Source: CBDDFV01 sp965227335
GTDB lineage: Bacteria > Planctomycetota > Phycisphaerae > Phycisphaerales > SM1A02
Length of the DNA: 64,000 nucleotides
Direction: 5' to 3'
Assembly (NCBI GenBank): GCA_965227335.1
Contig: CBDDFV010000006.1
Span: 310,001 to 374,000, forward strand
A model generated the notes under the pieces. The model did no database searches. It was not told the DNA's origin and saw only the letters and a program-made list of their open reading frames with translations. A program made the translations under genes and the position numbers. Positions 1 to 9,712 of this stretch are shown here, piece by piece; position 1 is the first letter of the stretch, and the number at the start of each line of letters is the position of its first letter.

Positions 1-1316
1 ACCGCCGCGCCGCAACTGGCGAACAGCAGAATGAACAGCGCGAGGCCGGACTCCATCGCGAACGCCGCGAGCGCGGCCTGCATCGCGGCCACGAACAGCG
101 ACAACCGCTGTCCGTACGCGAGCAACAGCACGATCGCCACGATCAGCGTCGGCGCGATCGTCGCGGGCAGGAAGAAGTTCGGCGCTTCGGTCGCGAGCAG
201 GACGCTCAGCGACAACATCAGCGTCATGAGGCCGCCGATCGCCGCGACCCGCCATGGATTGCGGACGATCTTGGGATAGAAGAGCGCGATGTACGCCGCC
301 GCCGCGCACATCAGGAGCGTGATCAGACCCGCGACGCCGAGCAGGTTGCGAACGCGGCTCGCCCACGGCTCCGCGGCCGCGAACCGCTCGGCCTCGGTCA
401 GCAACAGTTGGTACTGACTCGGATCGAGCGTATCGCCGCGCCGGTAGATCAGGTGACCCTTCTCATAGACGTCGACGAGCGCCGGCACCGCCAGCGCCGC
501 TTCCTCCGCGAGCGTCTCGGTGGCGGGCTGATCGGCGAGGAAGGTCGGCTCCGGCCCGGTCGCCAGACGCGCGGCGATGTAGGACGCGACGTCGTTCGGG
601 AAGCCCGCGTCGCGGGCGAGTCGCGTGAACGCCGTCGCATTCGCGTCGCGCTCGCCGGGTTCGTAGCGCACGGCGCGTCGCCACGTGCCGGCGGGGGCGT
701 CGCCGTCGGGCGTCCGCAGAACCGGCGGCGCCGCGCGGCTGAGCTGCTTCTCCCACGTCGATCGCTCGAGCATGGGCGTTTCGATCAGGGTGCGGCTCAG
801 CAGGCCGTCGACCCAGTTGCGCCACTCGGCGGACGGCTGATCGTCAACGACGAACGCCCGCATGCGCTCCAGCCCCGACGCATCGAGATTGAACGGCTGA
901 CGGAACTCGGGGGCGAGGGCTTCGATGTCCTCGACGCCGGACGCCGCGAGCGGCAGGTTGAGCAGCGGACCCCGCAGCCGTTCGAGGTAGGCGACGTTGA
1001 GCGTGAACACGGGCGGCGCGGCGTTGCGTGCGCGTTCACGCGCTTCGTTCGTACGGGTTTCGTTGACGACGTCGAACTCGACCCGCGTCAGCCGCGTGTC
1101 GTCCATGACCTGCCCCACGCGGACCTTGATCTCGCCCCGCGACCAGACGGTCACGATCGACATCAGCAGGCAGAACAGCAGGACGAGACCGGTCGCGGTC
1201 AGCCGCTCGGGCTTCTCGAGGATGGAGGCGAACTCGAAGGAGGGTTTGCCGAGCGTGCGGCGGATCTCCTCGCGACGTCGCTTTCCCCCGGATCCTGGCT
1301 TGCCGGCCTTGGCCAT
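1..1316 (-). CDS. 7TM receptor with HD hydrolase (PgpH/YqfF-like), N-terminal part, cut by window edge
   Basis: The frame is open from an ATG at 1316 to the window edge, giving 438 residues. A basic N-terminus (about 1-39) is followed by a membrane helix at about 40-58. A soluble extracytoplasmic region of about 280 residues comes next, and from about residue 340 there are several closely spaced hydrophobic helices ending at the edge. This layout is that of the 7TMR-HDED plus 7TM family, whose cytoplasmic HD domain in Listeria PgpH hydrolyses cyclic di-AMP. The HD domain itself would lie outside the window, so catalytic activity cannot be judged. The family call rests on architecture and on my recognition of the extracellular segment. 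Confidence 0.75.
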   Translation of the reverse strand, partial: MAKAGKPGSGGKRRREEIRRTLGKPSFEFASILEKPERLTATGLVLLFCLLMSIVTVWSRGEIKVRVGQVMDDTRLTRVEFDVVNETRTNEARERARNAAPPVFTLNVAYLERLRGPLLNLPLAASGVEDIEALAPEFRQPFNLDASGLERMRAFVVDDQPSAEWRNWVDGLLSRTLIETPMLERSTWEKQLSRAAPPVLRTPDGDAPAGTWRRAVRYEPGERDANATAFTRLARDAGFPNDVASYIAARLATGPEPTFLADQPATETLAEEAALAVPALVDVYEKGHLIYRRGDTLDPSQYQLLLTEAERFAAAEPWASRVRNLLGVAGLITLLMCAAAAYIALFYPKIVRNPWRVAAIGGLMTLMLSLSVLLATEAPNFFLPATIAPTLIVAIVLLLAYGQRLSLFVAAMQAALAAFAMESGLALFILLFASCGAA

Positions 1317-1550
1317 GGTGTCGCCTCGCCCGAGCGAGGCCCTCCGCGGGTCCGAACCGACCGACCGCCCGCATCATGCGGGACCGGACCGGTCGCCTCG
1401 CCACCCTATCGGTCATCCGACCCCGGCCGAACAGCCCGAGGTGTGGCGCGTCGAGCGCGACGAGGCCGATATGCTATCGCGGACCTCCCCCTCCCGATCA
1501 ACCCCCCACACGAACCCGCGCCCGCCTCGCCGACCTCTCGGACACCCGAA

Positions 1551-2162
1551 ATGACGCTTCTGCGACACCCAATCGCGATTTCAGCCGCCCTGATCGGCAC
1601 GATCGGGTCAATTTCAGGGTGTCGGACGGTCGAGGTCCCCGCCGCCGCCGATGTCGCGGCCCTGCCGCTCGTGATCGCTCACGATCGCGAGGACGCTCCG
1701 TACATCACGCCGCTGATCGACCGGGAGCAGGAGGGCCTGCTACGCGAAGGGTTCGCCCTCGCCGCGGCGGGTGCGACGCCCCGTCAGCCCCCCGCCCGGG
1801 CCCGGAACGGGCGCTGGTCGGACATGGTCCTGGCGGTCCAGCTGGCATGCGACGACGCCGAGATGGCCGTCGTCTCCCGCGACGACCTCACGGACGGCCC
1901 CGGCCATCGCTTCGAACTGTCGACGATCAACGGACGTCCCGGCGTGCTGATCGTCCGCCGCACGTTCGACCGTGACGTCTACGCGGCGGAGGCGACGATC
2001 GGTCTCTACGCCGACGAAGCGGCGGCGCGGGTGCTGCTCGATGCGCTGCGCCGGAATCTGCGTGCGCTCGGGGCGAAGCGCGGGTTTGAGGACGAAGGAA
2101 CACGCGATCCGCAGGAGCCCCTCAGTCCAGCCCCGCCCGCGCCACCGACGCCGCGCCGATGA
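1551..2162 (+). CDS. putative lipoprotein, unknown function
   Basis: This is a 203-residue protein with a clear lipoprotein signal: a short basic start, a hydrophobic stretch of about 15 residues, and a lipobox ending at Cys24 (SISGC). It is therefore expected to be membrane-anchored and exported. I do not recognise the mature domain. It carries a compact alpha/beta-looking region to about residue 180 and a Pro-rich C-terminus. The ATG at 1551 is chosen because the signal peptide begins there; upstream codons in the same frame are Arg/Pro-rich non-coding sequence. A TATGCT hexamer at 1470-1475 could be its -10 box. Its 3' end overlaps the convergent ROK kinase gene by 41 bp. Confidence 0.65.
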   Translation: MTLLRHPIAISAALIGTIGSISGCRTVEVPAAADVAALPLVIAHDREDAPYITPLIDREQEGLLREGFALAAAGATPRQPPARARNGRWSDMVLAVQLACDDAEMAVVSRDDLTDGPGHRFELSTINGRPGVLIVRRTFDRDVYAAEATIGLYADEAAARVLLDALRRNLRALGAKRGFEDEGTRDPQEPLSPAPPAPPTPRR

Positions 2163-3084
2163 GGCCCGCTCGATCGCGCAGCTCTGTCATCAGGAACCGG
2201 CACGCCTGCCGTTGAGGCGGAAAGACGTCCGCGTCGAACTGTCCGCGGATCTTCTGCATCAGAACGTCGCCGAAGGTCTCCATCACGCCGCCGCCGATGA
2301 CGACGCGATCGAGCGCCAGCACCGTGACCCAGCCCGCGATGGCGACGCCGAGCAACGCCGCCGCGCGATCGATCACTGCGACCGTCAGCCCATCGCCCGC
2401 CTGGTACGCTTCGAAGAGCTGCGTATTCGTGAAGTGCGCGGCGTCGGCGGCGGGCGCCAGGGGGAGCGACGTGGGCGGGAACTCCCCCCGCCGCGCATGC
2501 AACGTGCGACAGATCCCTCCCCGACTGCACAGGTCCTCGACTTTCCGGAATCCCGGCGGGCCGTCCGGCGCCACCACGACGTGTCCAATCTCTCCACCCG
2601 TGAACGCGTCGCCGTAGTAGATGCGTCGATCGATCACGAGGCCGCCGCCGACGCCCGTGCCGAGCCAGACGCCGAGCAGATCGGTCTGCTCCTCGTCCTT
2701 CCGGGCGAACCACTCGCCCCAGACCGCCGCGTTGACATCGTTCTCGATCACCACGGGCCGGGGCAGGCGGCGCTGCAATTCGTCGCGCAGCGGCACATTC
2801 GTCCAGTACATGTTCGGCGCTTCGAGCACCACGCCTCGCGGCGCATCGATCGCCCCGGCCGCGGCGACGCCGATCGCCCGGACGTCGTCGATTGTCACGC
2901 TCGCATCGGCGCACGCCTCGTGGACGGACGCGGCGACATCGTCGAAGACCGCGTCCGATCCTCGGGTCGGGTCGCTTTCGCGCCAGTGTCGGCCGAGGAT
3001 CGCGTGCTGCGCATCGACAACGGCGGCCTGCATGTTGGTGCCGCCCAGGTCGACGCCGACGACCAGGTCCCGCCCCCGGCTCAC
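2122..3084 (-). CDS. ROK family sugar kinase (glucokinase-like)
   Basis: This 320-residue protein starts with the ATP-phosphate motif DLGGT at residues 12-16 and has the ROK core throughout, including END-NAA and the glycine-rich GTGVGGG loop. ROK kinases phosphorylate glucose, N-acetylglucosamine or mannose-type sugars in the cytoplasm. The ROK zinc signature, normally C-x-C-G-x-x-G-C, is replaced by LCSRGGICRTLH, which keeps only two cysteines, so zinc binding and substrate preference are uncertain. The GTG start at 3084 overlaps the gatA stop by 4 bp (GTGA), so it is translationally coupled behind gatC-gatA. The specific sugar cannot be deduced. Confidence 0.88.
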   Translation of the reverse strand: MSRGRDLVVGVDLGGTNMQAAVVDAQHAILGRHWRESDPTRGSDAVFDDVAASVHEACADASVTIDDVRAIGVAAAGAIDAPRGVVLEAPNMYWTNVPLRDELQRRLPRPVVIENDVNAAVWGEWFARKDEEQTDLLGVWLGTGVGGGLVIDRRIYYGDAFTGGEIGHVVVAPDGPPGFRKVEDLCSRGGICRTLHARRGEFPPTSLPLAPAADAAHFTNTQLFEAYQAGDGLTVAVIDRAAALLGVAIAGWVTVLALDRVVIGGGVMETFGDVLMQKIRGQFDADVFPPQRQACRFLMTELRDRAGLIGAASVARAGLD

Positions 3085-4571
3085 GACGACGCTCCCGACG
3101 CCGCGCCGGCCGGCGGACGCGCATCGAACTGCGCCGCCTCTTCGAGCATCCGCGCCGCCCGCAGCAGACGCATCTCTTCGAACGCGGGCGCCTGCAACTG
3201 CACGCCGATCGGCAGGCGCCCATCCGCGGTGGTTCCGACCGGGAGCGAGATCGCGGGATGACCGGCGATGTTGGCGCCGACCGTATAGACGTCGTTCATG
3301 TACATCGCCATCGGATCGGTGACTTCACCGATGCGGAACGCAGGGCGGGGCGTGGTCGGTCCGAGCAGGATGTCGCACTGCGTGAACACCTGTTCGAACT
3401 CGTCACGGATCAACCGCCTCGCCTTCATCGCCCGTCCGTAGTACGCATCGTAATAGCCGGACGACAGGACGTGCGTGCCGAGCATGATGCGGCGCTGCAC
3501 TTCCGGACCGAAGCCTTCGGCGCGGCTGCGGCGATACAGCGCTTCGACGTTCTCCGCGTCCGCCCGCCGACCGTAGCGCACGCCGTCGAACCGCGCGAGG
3601 TTGGAGGACGCCTCGGCGGGCGCGATCACGTAGTAGACCGCGATCATCTGCGAGGTCATCGTGAGATCGACGTCGACGATCGTCGCCCCGAGACTCCGGA
3701 ACAGACTCGCCGCCTGGCCGAGGACGCCCGCGACGTCCGGGTCGTTTCGGTCCGAGTCGTATTCGCGGGGCAGGCCGACCCGCAGGTCGGGGATCGGACG
3801 GTCGAGCCCGTCGAGTTGAACGCCGATCTCGCGATCGAGCGAGGTGGCGTCGCGAGGATCGAGGCCGGCGACGGCGAGGCATCCCGCCGCGGCGCCGCGC
3901 ACGTCCGAGGCGATCGGCCCGATCTGGTCCAGCGACGACGCGAACGCGACGAGGCCATACCGGGAGACGCGTCCGTAGGTGGGTTTGAGTCCGACGGCGC
4001 CGCAGAACGCGGCGGGCTGGCGGACGGACCCCCCGGTGTCGGACCCGAGCGTGAGGGGGCAGCACCCGGCCGCCACCGCCGCCGCGGACCCGCCGGACGA
4101 ACCGCCGGGCGTGCGTTCGGGATCCCACGGATTGCGGGGCGTCGCGTGCGCGCAGTGTTCGCTCGACGATCCCATTCCGAACTCATCGCAGTGCGTCGTG
4201 CCGATGACGACCGCCCCGGCATCGCGCAGCTTCTCGACCGCGGTGGCGGTGAAGGGCGAGCGGTAGCCTTCGAGGAAGCGGGAGCCGCAGGTGAGTTCGA
4301 GGCCGGCGATGGCGATGTTGTCCTTGACGGCGACGGGCACGCCGGCGAGCGGGCCGGGGTCGTCGCCGGCGCGGATGCGTTCGTCGATCTTCTCCGCCGC
4401 GCTCCGCGCGCCGTCGTGATCGATCACGCGGAAGATCTCCAGCCCGGGGTTGACGGCCTCGGCGCGGGCGAGCGCGTGGTCGACCACGTCCTGCGCGGCG
4501 AGAGCGCCGGTGCGTACGGCGTCGGCGAGGTCGTCGACCGGCGGCGTCGGATGATCGGGGGCGTCCGTCAT
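3081..4571 (-). CDS. gatA: aspartyl/glutamyl-tRNA amidotransferase subunit A
   Basis: This 496-residue amidase-signature protein is the glutaminase/amidase subunit of GatCAB, which converts Glu-tRNA(Gln) or Asp-tRNA(Asn) to the amidated form. The Ser-cisSer-Lys triad is intact: Lys83 in AVKDNIA, Ser158 in PGGSSGGSAAAV and Ser182 in GSDTGGSVRQ. Length is normal for the family. It follows gatC with a 9 bp gap and is followed by the ROK kinase with a 4 bp overlap. gatB is not in this window. Because asnS is present at 23.8-25.2 kb, the complex is likely needed mainly for Gln-tRNA(Gln) formation, which is inference. Confidence 0.97.
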   Translation of the reverse strand: MTDAPDHPTPPVDDLADAVRTGALAAQDVVDHALARAEAVNPGLEIFRVIDHDGARSAAEKIDERIRAGDDPGPLAGVPVAVKDNIAIAGLELTCGSRFLEGYRSPFTATAVEKLRDAGAVVIGTTHCDEFGMGSSSEHCAHATPRNPWDPERTPGGSSGGSAAAVAAGCCPLTLGSDTGGSVRQPAAFCGAVGLKPTYGRVSRYGLVAFASSLDQIGPIASDVRGAAAGCLAVAGLDPRDATSLDREIGVQLDGLDRPIPDLRVGLPREYDSDRNDPDVAGVLGQAASLFRSLGATIVDVDLTMTSQMIAVYYVIAPAEASSNLARFDGVRYGRRADAENVEALYRRSRAEGFGPEVQRRIMLGTHVLSSGYYDAYYGRAMKARRLIRDEFEQVFTQCDILLGPTTPRPAFRIGEVTDPMAMYMNDVYTVGANIAGHPAISLPVGTTADGRLPIGVQLQAPAFEEMRLLRAARMLEEAAQFDARPPAGAASGASS

Positions 4572-4580
4572 GCGTCGTCG

Positions 4581-4901
4581 TCAGTCCTGATCAAGCACCC
4601 GGGGGGCAATGAGATAATCGCCTTCCGACGCCGGTGCATTCGCGAGGATCGTCGCCGCCTCGAAGCCGGGGATGGGCTCGTCCGGCGCGAGTCGGGCGGG
4701 CATGTCGAGCGGATGGGCGAGCGGCTCGACGTCGTCGAGAGCGAGTTCGTTGATGCGCCCGATGTGATCGAGCACCGCCGCGAGCTGGCCGCGCCATTCG
4801 GCGATCTGCGTCTCCGTCGGATCCAGCCGCGCCAGCCGGGCGAGACGCCGGACATCGTCCGCGGCGAGATCAGACGCAGGTTGGGCGGAGGGGTCCGACA
4901 T
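4581..4901 (-). CDS. gatC: aspartyl/glutamyl-tRNA amidotransferase subunit C
   Basis: This 106-residue protein matches GatC, the small linker that wraps around GatA and stabilises it against GatB. The N-terminal helix LAADDVRRLARLARL, the central LDHIGRINEL helix and the C-terminal stretch ending in a PRVLDQD-type tail are typical. The N-terminus has about 12 extra residues compared with short GatC proteins. The gene directly precedes gatA with a 9 bp gap, the usual order. The ATG at 4901 starts the first gene of the gatC-gatA-ROK unit. Confidence 0.93.
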   Translation of the reverse strand: MSDPSAQPASDLAADDVRRLARLARLDPTETQIAEWRGQLAAVLDHIGRINELALDDVEPLAHPLDMPARLAPDEPIPGFEAATILANAPASEGDYLIAPRVLDQD

Positions 4902-5060
4902 GATGATCAGCCTACCAGCATTTCAGCGGTCCGGGCGGCGGTTCGGCGCGGCGGGAATTCCAAGAAAAGGGAGTTCGATCGTTCGCTGCGGGCGGACGCG
5001 GAACATACCGTATGGGACTCGATCCGGCCGCCCTCGCGCGGCCCCGGAGGCCTCTGCTGC

Positions 5061-6416
5061 ATGGCTGTTCCCTGGATGAAGCCGATCTCCATCGCTCTGC
5101 GTCTGCTGGTCGGGCTCGCGCTCATCAGCGTCGCGCTCCTGATCTTCACGACGCTGGTGCGGACCAGGCCCGCCCCGGCCCCGTCGGACCGCGCCGACGA
5201 GGCGGACCCGATCCAGGTGATCCCCGCGTCGTACGCCGACGTCCGACGCTCGTGGCAGGGCTACGGCACCGCCGCGCCGATCGACACGTCGGACGTGCCG
5301 GCGGAGGTCGCGGCGATGGTCGTCGACACGCCGCGCGACCTCGACGCCGGCGTGCGGGTGGAGACGGGCGACGTGCTCGCGCGGCTCGACGCCTCCGACT
5401 TCATCCGGCGACGCAACACGATCGAGCCCAAGATCGCGGAGATGGACGCGCGGCTGAAGCAGCTCGACGTGGAGGAGGCCTCGTGGAAGGCCCGGCTGGA
5501 GATTCTCGAGGAATCGATCGAGATTGAGCGACGCGACATCGAGCGGTACGCAGACGCCCGGGAACGAAACGCCGCGCTCGCCCGCGAACTCGACCAGGCT
5601 CGCGACCGGCTCACGGCCAAGCTGCGCGAGCGTGAGCAGCACCTTGAGGCGATCAACGGCGTTCCGCCCCGGCGTGCGCAGCTCGAAGCCCAGCGCGCGG
5701 GCCTCGTGGCGGACCTGTCGATCGTGGAGAAGGACATTGAGCGGACGCACATCGCGGCGCCGATCACGGGCGTGCTGCAGACGTACGACGCCGAGGTCGG
5801 CGAGCGGGTGAACATCGGAGAGCGGGTCGCCCGCATCGTGAATCTCGACCGCATCGAGGTTCCGATCCGGCTGTCGGCTTCGGCGCGATACGACGTGGCG
5901 ATCGGCGACACGGTGACGCTGCGTTCGACGGGCGCCGATCGTCGCACGTGGGAGGGGCGGATCGCGCGGATCAGTCCCGCCGACGACGAGCAGACGCGAA
6001 CGATGACCATGTACGTGGAGTTGGAGCAGGATTCGACGCAGCCCGGCGCGCTGTCGCCGGGGAAGTTCCTCGAGGCGACGGTGCAGGGACGGACGACGGA
6101 GCGACGAATGGTGCTGCCCCGCCGCGCCGTCCAGGGCGACCGCGTGTTCCTCGTCGAGGACAACGTCGTGACGAGTCGTCCGGTGCAGACGGCGTTTCAC
6201 GTCGAGGGGACGTTCCCGGAGATCGGCCCGCCGGACACGGACTGGATCGTCCTCGCGGAGCCGCTCGACGAGGGCGTGCTGGTGGTGCTGAACGCGTCGA
6301 CGGCGGCGCGGGCGGGGTCCGAGGTGCGTCCCGTGAAATATGGCGCCGCGCGGAATGACGCCTCGCTCGAGACGGCGCAGCGTCCGGTCGGCGACGGGTC
6401 GGAGTCGACGCCGTGA
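5061..6416 (+). CDS. RND efflux periplasmic adaptor (membrane fusion protein)
   Basis: This 451-residue protein has an N-terminal membrane anchor at about residues 8-30. A beta-strand/lipoyl half follows, then a long charged coiled-coil hairpin (about 110-215), the second lipoyl half (IAAPITGVLQTYDAEVGERV) and a beta-barrel domain. This is the order of HlyD/AcrA-type adaptors that link an inner-membrane RND pump to an outer-membrane channel. The ATG at 5061 is chosen because GGAGG lies at 5046-5050 and a hydrophobic anchor follows. The stop overlaps the GTG of the permease by 4 bp, so the two are coupled. No TolC-like gene is adjacent and the substrate is unknown. Confidence 0.9.
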   Translation: MAVPWMKPISIALRLLVGLALISVALLIFTTLVRTRPAPAPSDRADEADPIQVIPASYADVRRSWQGYGTAAPIDTSDVPAEVAAMVVDTPRDLDAGVRVETGDVLARLDASDFIRRRNTIEPKIAEMDARLKQLDVEEASWKARLEILEESIEIERRDIERYADARERNAALARELDQARDRLTAKLREREQHLEAINGVPPRRAQLEAQRAGLVADLSIVEKDIERTHIAAPITGVLQTYDAEVGERVNIGERVARIVNLDRIEVPIRLSASARYDVAIGDTVTLRSTGADRRTWEGRIARISPADDEQTRTMTMYVELEQDSTQPGALSPGKFLEATVQGRTTERRMVLPRRAVQGDRVFLVEDNVVTSRPVQTAFHVEGTFPEIGPPDTDWIVLAEPLDEGVLVVLNASTAARAGSEVRPVKYGAARNDASLETAQRPVGDGSESTP

Positions 6417-9400
6417 GTCTGCCCGCCTTCGGCGTTCGCAAGCCGGTCCCGGTCAACCTGCTGATGATCGCGATGCTTCTCGCGGGTCTCGCGGCGAGCG
6501 TCACGCTGCGCCGGCAGTTCTTCCCGGAGTCCGAGCCGGAGATGGCGCAGGTCACCCTGCCGTATCCCGGGGCGTCGCCCGAAGAGATCGAGGAGACGCT
6601 CGCCCGCAAGGTCGAGGACGCGATCGCGGATCTCGACGAAGTCGACGAACTGACCACCAGCATCAACGAGGGCGGCGGCTTCATCTCCGTCAAGTTCCGC
6701 GAGAACATCCGCTCGGTGACGCGGGCGACGGATGAGGTCGAACGGGAGATCGAATCGCTGACCGATCTGCCGGAGGACGCGGAGCGGATCGAAGTCACGG
6801 AGTTCGAGAACCGACTGCCGGTGATCATGGTCAGCCTCTTCGGCGAAGTCGACGAGGAGGAGTTGAAGACGACGATTCGCGGCATCCGCGACGATCTGAA
6901 GACGTTGCCCGGCATGGGCGAGGTGCTGCCGAGCGGGATTCGCGACTATGAGATCCGGGTGGACGTCGACCCCGCCGCGCTCATCGAGCACCGCGTCAGT
7001 CTGCCCCAGGTGAGCGATGCGATTCGCGGCTGGATGTCGGACATTCCCGGCGGCTCCGTGCGGGGCACGGTCGGCAACGTCACCGTGCGCACGCTCGGCG
7101 TCGAGGAGCGTTCCGAGGCGATCCGCGACATCGTCGTGAAGGCGACGTCGGACGGACAGAGCCTGCGGGTGGGCGACATCGCGACGGTCCGCGAGGACTT
7201 CGTCGATTCGCAGATCGAGACCCGCTTCAACGGCGCCCCGTCCGTGAGCCTCACGGTGTTCAAGGTCGGCGCGCAGGACATCGTCGAGATGGCGGAGATG
7301 GTGCGGGCGTACATCGCCGCCCGCCGGGGCGATCCCTTCCTCCCGAAGTTCATCGACAAGCTCGGACCGCCCGCCGAGGACGGCGCGGCGCCGGAGATGA
7401 TGTCGAAGCAGCGCCAGGCGTACGAACTCGGCCTGAAATCCACGGTCCCGCTGCCGAAGAACGCGCAGATCACGACGCACTCCGATCTCGCCCGCTTCGT
7501 CGAAGGCCGTCTCGATCTGCTCGTCCGTAACGCCGGTTTCGGGGCGATCCTCGTGTTCGCGACGTTGCTCGTCTTCCTCAACTGGCGGGTCGCATTCTGG
7601 GTGGGAATCGGACTGACCACCGCCCTGTCCGGCACCCTGGTGCTCATGTGGGCGCTCGACATCACGCTCAACCTGCTGACGATGTTCGGCCTCATCGTCG
7701 TGCTCGGCCTGCTCGTCGATGACGCCATCGTCGTCGCGGAGAACATCCAGGCCCGACACGACCGCGGCGAGAGTTCGCTGTCCGCCGCCGTGCGCGGCGC
7801 CGACGAGGTCGCCTGGCCGGTGTTCTCGACCGTCATGACCAGCATCGTCGCCTTCCTGCCGCTGACGTTCATTCGCGGCCAGATCGGCGACCTGCTCGGC
7901 GCGCTTCCCATCGTCGTGGCGTGCGCGCTGATCATGAGCCTCATCGAATCGCTGCTGATCCTGCCGAGCCACATGGGCCACAGCCTCATGGAGCGCGACA
8001 AGCGCACGCCCGGGCCCGCGGGACGTGTGATCGCGCGGTACGAGAAGGGTCGGGACGGACTGATCAACAATGTCATCGTGCCCCGATTCGGGCAGTTGCT
8101 CGGCGCCGCGCTCCGCTACCGGTACTTCTCGGTGACGGTCGCCATCGCGGCGCTGGTCGTCTCACTGGGCTGGGTCGCGGGGGGTCGGCTGCCGTGGGAG
8201 TTCCTGCCGTCGTCGGACTCCGAGACGATCATCGTCGATCTCGAGATGCCGATCGGCTCGTCGATCGACGAGACCAACCGCATCGTGCAGCAGATCGAGG
8301 CGGCCGCCCAGTCGCAGACGGAGGTCAGCACGATCTCGGCGGTGATCGGCCAGTCGGCGAACATCGACACCGGTACGGTGTCCGCCGCGGCGACGCACAT
8401 CGCGCAGATCTTCATCGAACTCCTGCCCACCGAGGACCGGACCCGGGAGTCGTCGCGGGTGATCGACTCCATCCGCGAGATGACCCGCCCGCTCTACGAC
8501 GAAGTCGAGACGATCCGCTACAGCGAGATCACCGGCGGACCGGCGGGGGCCGACATCACGATCCAGGTGGCGGGAACCCGCCAGGACGACCGCCTCGCCG
8601 TCGTCGACGAACTCAAGCGCCAGCTCCGCAGCTTCGACGGCGTCTACGACATCTCCGACAACAACTCCCTCGGCCAACCGGAGCTCCAGATCACGCTCAA
8701 GCCGGGCGCGGCGGGGCTCGGGTTCACCGTCTCCAACGTCGCGCAACAGGTCCGCGGGGCCCTGTTCGGCCTCGAGCCTCACGTCTTCAGCGATCGCCAG
8801 GAGGACATCGACGTCCGCGTCCGTCTCGACGAACCGACCCGTCGGAGTCTCACGCAGATCGAATCGATCTGGCTGATCAGCCCCACCGGGCAGGCGGTGC
8901 CCCTCGGCGAAGTCGCGGAGCTCGTCGACGGCGCCTCCTACGCCTCGATCAATCGCGTCGACCGCAAACGCACGACCACGCTCAACGCGGACACCGCGGA
9001 GGGCGTCAGTCCCGAGGCGATCGTCGCCGGGTTGAAGTTCGACGAACTGCGGACGAAATACCCCGACGTCGAAATCACGTTCGGCGGACGACAGGAGCAG
9101 CAGGCGGACGCGTTTCAGTCGCTGCCCTTCGGCTTTCTCGCCGCGATCATCATGATCTACGTGATTCTCGCCTGGCTGTTCAGCAGCTACACGCAGCCGC
9201 TCGCGGTGATGATGGGCATCCCGTTCGCCATCATCGGCGTCGTATGGGGACACGCCCTGCTCGGATACTCGCTGACGTTCCTGAGCCTCATCGGCTTCGT
9301 CGCGCTCTCGGGCATCGTGGTGAACGACTCCCTCATCCTCGTGCAGTTCTACAACCGGCGACGCGAAGAGGGCATGGCGCTGCATCCGGCGTTGGTTGAC

Positions 9401-9685
9401 GCGGGTCGCCAGCGTCTGCGGCCGATCTTCCTGACCACCGTCACCACCGTGCTGGGTCTGCTGCCGCTCATGCTCGAACAGTCGTTCCAGGCGAAGTTCC
9501 TGATCCCGATGGCGATCGCGATCGCGTTCGGCCTGATCTCGGCGACGGTGCTGATCCTCATCGTGCTGCCGTGCCTGCTCGTCATCCTGGACGACGTCAA
9601 GCGGACCGCGTACTTCCTCTGGCACGCGGCCCCGCGCCCCGCCCCCGACGCCGCGCGTCCGGCGTTCTACAGCGCCGAGGAATAA
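6413..9685 (+). CDS. RND family efflux permease
   Basis: This 1090-residue protein has the repeated RND plan: one N-terminal transmembrane helix, a large periplasmic loop, a block of helices, then the same pattern again. The proton-relay aspartate pair is present as Asp436-Asp437 in GLLVDDAIVVAEN, matching the AcrB-type helix 4 motif. A charged insert of roughly 55 residues (about 303-357) sits just before the second helix. The hydrophobic start VRKPVPVNLLMIAMLLAG suits the family. The GTG start overlaps the adaptor stop (GTGA). It works with that adaptor as a proton-driven exporter; the substrate cannot be predicted. Confidence 0.95.
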   Translation: MSLPAFGVRKPVPVNLLMIAMLLAGLAASVTLRRQFFPESEPEMAQVTLPYPGASPEEIEETLARKVEDAIADLDEVDELTTSINEGGGFISVKFRENIRSVTRATDEVEREIESLTDLPEDAERIEVTEFENRLPVIMVSLFGEVDEEELKTTIRGIRDDLKTLPGMGEVLPSGIRDYEIRVDVDPAALIEHRVSLPQVSDAIRGWMSDIPGGSVRGTVGNVTVRTLGVEERSEAIRDIVVKATSDGQSLRVGDIATVREDFVDSQIETRFNGAPSVSLTVFKVGAQDIVEMAEMVRAYIAARRGDPFLPKFIDKLGPPAEDGAAPEMMSKQRQAYELGLKSTVPLPKNAQITTHSDLARFVEGRLDLLVRNAGFGAILVFATLLVFLNWRVAFWVGIGLTTALSGTLVLMWALDITLNLLTMFGLIVVLGLLVDDAIVVAENIQARHDRGESSLSAAVRGADEVAWPVFSTVMTSIVAFLPLTFIRGQIGDLLGALPIVVACALIMSLIESLLILPSHMGHSLMERDKRTPGPAGRVIARYEKGRDGLINNVIVPRFGQLLGAALRYRYFSVTVAIAALVVSLGWVAGGRLPWEFLPSSDSETIIVDLEMPIGSSIDETNRIVQQIEAAAQSQTEVSTISAVIGQSANIDTGTVSAAATHIAQIFIELLPTEDRTRESSRVIDSIREMTRPLYDEVETIRYSEITGGPAGADITIQVAGTRQDDRLAVVDELKRQLRSFDGVYDISDNNSLGQPELQITLKPGAAGLGFTVSNVAQQVRGALFGLEPHVFSDRQEDIDVRVRLDEPTRRSLTQIESIWLISPTGQAVPLGEVAELVDGASYASINRVDRKRTTTLNADTAEGVSPEAIVAGLKFDELRTKYPDVEITFGGRQEQQADAFQSLPFGFLAAIIMIYVILAWLFSSYTQPLAVMMGIPFAIIGVVWGHALLGYSLTFLSLIGFVALSGIVVNDSLILVQFYNRRREEGMALHPALVDAGRQRLRPIFLTTVTTVLGLLPLMLEQSFQAKFLIPMAIAIAFGLISATVLILIVLPCLLVILDDVKRTAYFLWHAAPRPAPDAARPAFYSAEE

Positions 9686-9712
9686 GCCGCCGCGTCGACG
9701 CGCGAGCCGTCG

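Noticed and set aside
2892..5060. Long plus-strand open frame upstream of the adaptor gene
   Set aside because: It is antisense to gatC, gatA and the ROK kinase and has Arg/Asp-rich low-complexity sequence. The real start at 5061 has a Shine-Dalgarno sequence and a membrane anchor.
6197..7981. 594-codon minus-strand open frame inside the RND gene
   Set aside because: It is His/Asp/Arg-rich shadow of a strongly supported RND permease.
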